Shown here piece by piece: positions 57,299 through 64,000 of a stretch of DNA of 64,000 bases. The position numbers were made by a program, and so were the translations under genes. Numbering within the stretch: the first letter of the stretch is position 1; the number at the start of each line of letters is the position of its first letter. Source of the DNA: Margaritifera margaritifera (lineage: Eukaryota > Mollusca > Bivalvia > Unionida > Margaritiferidae). Where the stretch lies: positions 1,281,501-1,345,500 of the forward strand of contig JAQPZY010001344.1 of the NCBI GenBank assembly GCA_029931535.1, given 5' to 3'. The notes beneath the pieces were generated by a model that did no database searches, was not told where the DNA came from, and was given only the letters and a program-made list of their open reading frames with translations.

Positions 57299-58580
57299 TT
57301 TCCGTTGGTTACTTTCTTGTTTAAATTAAGGAGTACAAAAGTTCGAATGTTTCAAAAGGTAGTTTGCTAATTTTTACACATAACAATATTCCTTATTTTT
57401 TATTTATTTATCCAAATAATGTTAGGTTCCTTCTCCAATGTTTCAATAATGACACACCAAGCAACAAGTTCAGTGGCAACTGTTTATGTGTCGGTTTTTC
57501 CGTCGAGACAAAAATAGCTCTTCATACATTCTTAGAAGAAAAAGGAATGCAAAAATATATGTAATGTCAATCTTAGTACTCCTTTCTAACCTTTCCTTAA
57601 TGAAAAAAAGCAGCGAGGGATAAAGTAACAATTTAATTGCTAAGTCTATATAAGGTTGGTATCTTGAATATATCCTACGAATTAATTCTTTGTGATGCGC
57701 TGAAATGGAGCAGACATTGAATTCATGTAATTAGAATTGAGTTTTCCTCATGGACCCAATTCTGAAAGTTATAATTAAGAGACAGAACAAGTTTTTGTTT
57801 TAAATCTTATATTGAAGCATTAAAAATAAGTGCCTCGTGATTATTAAATATGATTAAAAAGATTGAAAACGATGTACAAAGTTAGTTATATTAATCTTAT
57901 GAAAATAGTGTGTGGTTCCTTCAAATAAACCTATTCACAAATATAATTTTTTAAAAATTAAATGTTGGAAGATGTATTCATATACATTTTAAAAGCTACA
58001 GGGGGGGAAGGGGGAATATATTTTGTAATGGTATTTTATCAAATTGTAATTACAAGTCATTTTCTGGACAGTAATTTATGCACTTTCTTTGAGGACTTTA
58101 TCACTCTTTATTATAACATTGTATTAAAATGTGTACAAAAAGTATATATCGATTTAGAATGCATTTCATTTTTTTTTTTTTTTTTTTTTTTTTTTTGTGT
58201 GTTCCCATTTATGGATCAACGCCCGCATGAGTGAAATTCTTCCCTGAATGTCTTTTATGTACTTTGATACTTTCGTTAATAGCCCTTATACAGGTAGTTT
58301 GTTATTTTGGATAAAAGTAATCAAGATACCTGCGAAATAGGAGAAATATTTATTGCTACCTAATGAGGTATCCTTTCCAGACTGATGCTCCTGCATACAA
58401 AGAACCCATCCAAGTCACCTAATTTAAGGTGCGAATCTCGCATCGCCAAATCTATTATATAAATACGTTGTAAACACGACAAATTAGTATCATACTCTGG
58501 TTCAGGGACACGGAATGTGCATCTATACTAACGCTAAAACGCGTTGGGTTTTCAAGGAGCGTAAAGAAGTAGGTAAGAGG
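57299..58580. other. Unique sequence with a T homopolymer
   Basis: A T run of about 28 bases at 58169-58196. No gene. Confidence 0.45.
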
Positions 58581-58670
58581 TCTGTGGGATGGAATCCCAA
58601 GTGGGAGCCCAGGGGACGAAGTCCTGTGGGATGGAATCCAAAGTGGGAGCCCAGGGGACGAAGTTCCCAG
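58581..58670. repeat. 39-bp tandem duplication
   Basis: Two near-identical copies of gtgggatggaatcccaagtg plus ggagcccaggggacgaagt. Confidence 0.9.
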
Positions 58671-58929
58671 AAGATTTTGCATTTTAAGCGTTTTCAGGGC
58701 ATAATTTTAAGCACGTTCTAGTTGTTCGCGCTATTTTCTTGGTGGGGTGTGTGGGAGGGGCGCCGACTCAGCCCACCCCCCTCTTTCACCCCGATCCGCC
58801 CCTGTTAATTTTCAAAGTTAGCTGCCATTTGTGTTCTTTGCAACCTTTTTAGATGAAAGTTGTTAAGAATTTTCATGTCAGTTCCATGTTTAAGCAGTTA
58901 ATAAAATTCCACGCAACCTATCTCTTAAA
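58671..58929. other. Unique sequence with a possible transposon terminus
   Basis: The segment ending ccgatccgcccctg at 58804 is GC-rich and, in reverse, starts CAGGGGCGGATC, similar to ends seen in some hAT-type elements. I found no partner terminus. Confidence 0.25.
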
Positions 58930-59950
58930 CTTGGCCAAGAGACAGTTTGAAGAGTCGAGAACTGGGATTACTTAGGTTACTTTAGACAATCCTTACTAAG
59001 AAGATCTTCTATAGCATTCATATTCTTCCCCATCATATTTTCTTCTAATATTTGATGTAGTTTGTCAAAGACTTATATTGATAAATTTCAGAAAACACAA
59101 AATCATATGCTAAAAATTATAAATTGCCACATTGTTGACATACTCAATCAGCTCAGTTTTGTAAGTATTTCTCAACAGGTTATCTACAACAGATGCTGCC
59201 TAATGTGGAATCCCATGCCTAATGTGGAAGGTCATTGAAGGTCATGCTTAATGTAGAAATTTGTGTGTGACTTGGCTTTTGATTCATTTACCTGTCATCC
59301 TTATATTGTAGTACTTCATGCTTACATTTATTTGGTAGGTTTTATCTTCCTACAATTTTTGTGCAACTTTTCATTTATACACATTTAGAATTATTGTGCT
59401 GGTTTTACGTTAAATACTAAGGCATATATACATGCATACATACAAACTTACGTACGTAAGTACGTACGTACAAACATACACATACATACATACATACATA
59501 CATACCCACCGTATTGGATCAGTGCCAAGACTGGAAGTGCACATTGGTAGAGACCACACCAATTATTTTAAGTGTTTGCAGTCCAGGGCATGGAATGACC
59601 TACCACTAGATGTAAAATTCACAACCAACTTTTAAACGTTTAAGAATAAAATGTGTCCAGAGTGTAAAATGTCGAAGAGAATCATTTTAATTTTTATGTC
59701 CTGTGATAAATTGTGTTATCATGTTCTGACGCCTTTTAGATGTTATACTATATACTTGTTTCCTGTCAATAATTTGATATGTAATAATATCAAAATGTCA
59801 TCTTTTCTTTGTGTTTTTATCTTTTATTTTCTTTTTCTTTTGTGTTGTTATCATGTTGGTGTTTTTCTTTTATATGGACTTGTTTTTATGCAACCTATGA
59901 AAAACAATTATTTTACAATTGACAAGATATCAAATAAAACTCTAAAATTC
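58930..59950 (+). pseudogene. 3' end of a decayed LINE
   Basis: About 59069-59120 reads LSKTYIDKFQKTQNHMLKI, matching the conserved THLDKLQKLQNRAARII segment after the RT domain. About 59551-59640 reads NYFKCLQSRAWNDLPLDVK, matching the C-terminal aklWNsLP motif. An AT-rich 3' tail runs to an aataaaactctaaaattct end at about 59935-59950. The intervening part is degraded and includes a (CATA)n microsatellite. Clade not assigned. Confidence 0.6.
59423..59506. repeat. (CATA)n microsatellite
   Basis: Imperfect catacata and acgtacgt units. Confidence 0.9.
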
Positions 59951-60664
59951 TAAATTCTCAAATTCTCAGAAGGAATTAAACAACTCCAAAATTGTTGTTC
60001 TTACAGAATTGCATTTTCTGTTGAGCGATTGACACTGGAGTTCACTGTGACCATCAGAGTATAACATTTTGAGTGTAATTTACAAATTATCCGACTTGAT
60101 AACTTATCAGAATTTATCACAAGTCCATTTTTTTCATGCTTAGTAATTAGTCTAGTTAGGCATAATATATATGAGATCAGATTTTAGACGTGGAGACAAA
60201 TGGGACAGTCATTTGACTCATGAAAGTTATCAATATCAAAGTTTGTTTTTCACCAATTGGCTTTTGATGATATATGTCTAAGATCAAAGAAAACATTTCT
60301 TTGAAGTGTAAGAAAGTACCGCCCTGGGTTCATAACACATCAACATTTCCTTCATATCACTTTCGATCAGAATTTATCACGAGCACATTATTTCTTAGAG
60401 GTAGTACATTAGAGCTCAATTTTATATATAATATAATAATTTTGATTGACTCTAATAGGGGGTCATAAAATTCCTGAGTAACTTGACATATGTCCAGGCG
60501 AAATGATACACTGATCCACAAACTGCCTGAAGGGTGTCTTCTCAAGAATGATGAATAGTCCAAATGTTGACTTTACAGCGCAACAATGTCTTCTCGATCC
60601 ACATGGATACGCACACAACACCAAATTGGCCCAGTTAGTTAAACTGGATTTAATGTTATTGTTA
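59951..60664. other. Unique sequence, nothing recognised
   Basis: Two ORFs under 70 codons on opposite strands, no similarity. Confidence 0.4.
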
Positions 60665-60812
60665 AATAGTGTTTAACGGTACAGTAGGGTTTTTAGTGTC
60701 ATTGGAGTCAAGTAATTTGTCCAAGGACACACCTAGCCTGATCCGATGGTAGGATTCGAACCCGCACCCTTTCGGTCTCGATCCCGGCACGCAAATCATT
60801 GAGTCATCATGA
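60665..60812 (-). mobile_element. tRNA-derived SINE, family A (truncated)
   Basis: B box GGTTCGAATCC at about 60761-60751 and core GTGTCCTTGGACAA at about 60730-60717, both on the minus strand. The 3' tail is shortened. Confidence 0.75.
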
Positions 60813-60835
60813 GTAGTAAAAAAATCAGAGGACAA

Positions 60836-60930
60836 TAAATATTCATATTAGTATTCATAAATATTCATATTAGTACTCATAAATATTCATATTACTATTT
60901 ATAAGTATTCATATTAGTATTCATAGCCGT

Positions 60931-60995
<65 letters not shown>
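60836..60995. repeat. About 24-bp repeat (4 copies) then (TA)n
   Basis: Units of ataaatattcatattagtat at 60836-60926, followed by about 30 TA units at 60933-60994. Confidence 0.9.
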
Positions 60996-60996
<1 letters not shown>

Positions 60997-60997
<1 letters not shown>

Positions 60998-61140
60998 TAG
61001 TCAAATTGGTTAGAGAGTTACAATTCATTTCAAGCGGGATTCTAACCCATGCCGCGAGTAACGGCACATATATCAAAGCTCTCATGCACCAGCGCCCTAA
61101 CCCACACGACCATGTGCTTATCCCCAAGAAAGGATGGGAC
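60997..61140 (-). mobile_element. tRNA-derived SINE, second family, (TA)n tail
   Basis: On the minus strand ATGGTCGTGTGGGTTAGGGC resembles an A box and GGGTTAGAATCCC a B box. The 3' side runs directly into the (TA)n tract at 60933-60994, as expected of a SINE with a TA-type tail. Confidence 0.6.
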
Positions 61141-61232
61141 AAAGTCGAAGGTAAGGAGTCCAGGTGCGCGAGGATTTAACACTTAGCTGTATGCACACAA
61201 CCCACTGGATTTATATTGAGAATGCAAATGCA

Positions 61233-61233
<1 letters not shown>

Positions 61234-61290
<57 letters not shown>
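61234..61290. repeat. (TA)n microsatellite
   Basis: About 27 TA units. Confidence 0.95.
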
Positions 61291-62048
61291 GAACAAACAT
61301 GCTTTGCCGTAAATTTATACATTTTTCTTTGAACATCAAAATTAATTTATTCAAATCTTATTGCTGTACAGTGTATTGCGCACCTCCTCTATGGACCAAA
61401 TTTAGTGAATGTATAAAAAGAAAAGTAATTATTGGTTATAACAGTAGTTTTCGTTTACTATTAAGCCTTCAAAGATGAAACAGTGCCTCAACCATGTATT
61501 TAGTTTTGAAGAATTGCTGAGAATGTATGTGTTTTCAATGATGACAAAGAAAATCTAATAGTAAGAATTGTATAATGAAATATCTGTGGGACTATGATTT
61601 TCGCTTTCATTCTATGATTATAGATAGATGGAACACATTTTTCTCTAAATGTCTTACATCATTTTCTTCTATTAACAATGACATACACATTCTGTGGTTG
61701 TATATTTGTCTCTGTATTTGTACATAAGACACCTATGAACTTTTGTGTTTAAAATACATTTATATTTTAATTTAGATGTATGGACCATGCAGTCTGAAAT
61801 CAAGAATTCTTCTCTTCTCTTCTCGTGTATGTAGACATGAGGACCTAATACCGGAACGAGTGGAAGAGTGGAATAATTGCTAGTGACGATGTTTCTGAAG
61901 CTGTGTCAAAGGGATTTTCCAGGTCTACCAAAATATTGATATGTCTCAAAAAGCCTGTATTTATCATGAATACAATTTTGGCCAGTGGACCAGTTGTTAT
62001 GTAAGAAATGTTTGAAACAGTAAGTTAGATGGAGAGTGTCCAAGATAT
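61291..62048. other. Unique sequence, nothing recognised
   Basis: No coding or repeat signal. Confidence 0.4.
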
Positions 62049-62517
62049 CAAAATATTATTATAGCAAAGGGATCGTTTGGTTCAGTTTAGTCACTAAAAT
62101 ATTATTATAGCAAAGGGATCGTTTTGTTCAGTTTAGTCAATTAAATATTATTATAGCAAAGGGATCGTTTTGTTCAGTTTAGACAATAAAATATTATTAT
62201 AGCAAAAGGATCGTTTTGTTCAGTTTAGTCACTAAAATATTATTATAGCAAAGAGATCGTTTTGTTCAGTTTAGTCAATTAAATATTATTATAGCAAAGG
62301 GATCGTTTTGTTCAGTTTAGACAATAAAATATTATTATAGCAAAAAGGTCGTTTTGTTCAGTTTAGTCACTAAAATATTATTATAGCAAAGGGATCGTTT
62401 TGTTCAGTTTAGTCACTAAAATATTATTGTAGCAAAGGGATCGTTTTGTTCAGTTTAGTCACTAAAATATTATTATAGCAAAGGGATCGTTTTGTTCAGT
62501 TTAGTCACTAAAATATT
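62049..62517. repeat. 46-bp minisatellite, about 10 copies
   Basis: The unit core is aaaatattattatagcaaag followed by ggatcgttttgttcagttta. Confidence 0.96.
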
Positions 62518-63379
62518 ACTTGTTGCGACCTTTGCTACTGGAATTAGATGGAGAATACGGTGGAAAGGTCTTAAACTCGAACAAAACCACCAAATAAAAA
62601 ATAATAAAGACACATTGATCTGTACGCTTTACATAGATGGCTATTTTCGATGGTGGTGTCAGAACCTCAGATGCGGCATAGAACCGCCATTGCACGACTA
62701 GAGCTTATTGGTCCCATATCATAATTTCCTATCCATTCATGCGAGCATGTAGTTGATAGATTTGTTGCTTGCTAATTAATATAGAACAAGAGCGAAATGC
62801 TCACATCCTGTACAAATGTATTCAAATAGCAGGTTGTAAAAACAGTGCATTTGGCAGTTGAATGACTTGCTATAAGGTTATATACTATCAAGCGACAAGA
62901 AAGGAAAAGAAGCAAAGAAAAAAAAACACCGACCATAGGTCTTCTTAAATGTAGACATTATCTGCAGCAGTTAAAAAAAAGATTGGAAATAGATATATCT
63001 GCCGACATGTTCCTCTTTCTTGCAGGGAAACTGTACGTGCCGTTCTTCAGGGCAATAGCCATTTTGTGGTAGGAGATATTTTCTGCCGAAAATTGATGAT
63101 ATCAGAAAATTGCCGACACTGTTAAGCCGAGTCCCCAGTTACAGCATTTACAACTGTTCAACTTATTCATTTTCGTGCAAATTGGTTAAATGGTAAGCAA
63201 TTTTAATGCATACACCATCTTGCTTTAAAAGTGATATGGTGGAAGTTTTGCCGATAGCAGATTACCATTGCAAGTTAATATAATATCTGTAAAACAAGTA
63301 AACTCTTTATCCCATAATTATTAAAGTATAATGAAAGGTATGCCTTGTAAATGTGACCTTTTCTTCAAAGTTCCTTGTG
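62518..63379. other. Unique sequence, nothing recognised
   Basis: No gene or transposon end seen. Confidence 0.4.
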
Positions 63380-63565
63380 GTCGTTCGGCTGGGTTTGTTT
63401 TGATTTGGTGTTTTATGACACTGCCACATACAAAATGAAGTAGAGGAAAGTGGCTTGCCCAAATACATTTCATAGTAGCCGACCCGTGCTGATTGTATGG
63501 TGGAAATCAAATCTGCACCCTCCAGCACCGTAGCCACTGAACCTATCGCACTCGTGCTGATCGTT
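63380..63565 (-). mobile_element. tRNA-derived SINE, family A (degraded)
   Basis: Same order as the 56.5-kb copy on the minus strand: a degenerate tRNA head at about 63545, core TTTGGGCAAGCCACTTTCCT at about 63464-63445, tail AACACCAAATCAAAACAAACC at about 63413-63393. Confidence 0.7.
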
Positions 63566-64000
63566 CAGATTGAAGTAACCATTTTCTTTTTTCACTTAGT
63601 GCTCTTATTCGAAACGGACAGGTCTTGCACGTCTGGAGACGTGGACGCGTTTGAAACTTCTGAGTTTTGATAAATATTCGATCGTCAAAATCTAAATATG
63701 CTTTTTTTCATGTTTCTCAATCCTTTACTATTATGGAGAAAAACATTGACAAAGTTCTTACACTTAAGTTAAGTCCATCATTCAAGACGTCACAGAAGGA
63801 AAAAGCAAACAAAATCTCCTCACGTTCTATGCCATTTGATATATCAGATCATTACATTTATAATTGTTGAAAGCGAAACTACTGTTATATTGTTGAAAGA
63901 GAAACTACTGGTATATTGTTGAAAGATAAACTACTGGTATATGTACGAATACAAAACCTAAGCATATATCAGGGCCGTTTTCTGATTTCCTTTACGAATA
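63566..64000. other. Unique sequence with a 3-copy 27-bp repeat
   Basis: 63863-63943 holds three copies of ttgttgaaagagaaactact plus ggtata. No gene. Confidence 0.5.

Noticed and set aside
60997..61110. tRNA gene on the minus strand
   Set aside because: Box A and B resemblance only; arms do not fold into a cloverleaf and a (TA)n tail follows, as in a SINE.

Overview
This window looks like intergenic or deeply intronic DNA from a metazoan, most probably a lophotrochozoan and best guessed as a bivalve mollusc. That guess is an inference. It rests on AT-rich DNA, tRNA-derived SINEs of a type common in molluscs, a Gmr1-like Ty3/gypsy element, a FLYWCH/MULE DNA transposon, and a very high density of minisatellites. 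I find no exon of a host gene and no intact tRNA, rRNA or CRISPR. Every recognisable protein belongs to a transposable element.

Layout. 1-23 kb: AT-rich unique sequence broken by microsatellites and about ten minisatellites (unit 17-57 bp), two foldback/MITE-like elements (4.5 and 8.5 kb), a diverged solo LTR (5453-5938), and a 73-nt hairpin shaped like a microRNA precursor (22812-22884). 23113-29761: a young, nearly complete LTR retrotransposon on the minus strand. It has two 760-bp LTRs differing at 5 positions, a 4-bp target duplication, a primer-binding site and a polypurine tract. Its gag-pol has the order gag, protease, integrase, reverse transcriptase, RNase H. Integrase upstream of RT is the diagnostic Gmr1 arrangement. 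One in-frame stop and two frameshifts, both in GA runs, disable this copy. The LTR carries a perfect three-unit heat-shock element next to its TATA box.

29.9-36.6 kb: six minisatellites. One of about 33 copies of 49 bp (33609-35220) is built from, and sits inside, the coding sequence of a decayed non-LTR reverse transcriptase. 36.6-44.1 kb: mostly unique DNA, with a decayed non-LTR element on the minus strand (40495-42240) that holds a SINE flanked by a 13-bp target duplication.

44182-46566: a DNA transposon with C-tract terminal inverted repeats and an 11-bp flanking direct repeat. It carries a FLYWCH-domain gene whose catalytic core has been deleted. It is followed at once by a 38-bp array (46579-47876) and then by a 63-copy 35-bp array (48716-50930).

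51-64 kb: four copies of one tRNA-SINE family plus a second family, a small GC-rich element with inverted termini, two palindromes, a non-LTR 3' end, and more minisatellites. The parts do not form a cellular pathway. What works together is the retrotransposon (LTR promoter, gag, pol, PBS, PPT) and the transposon (TIRs and transposase remnant).
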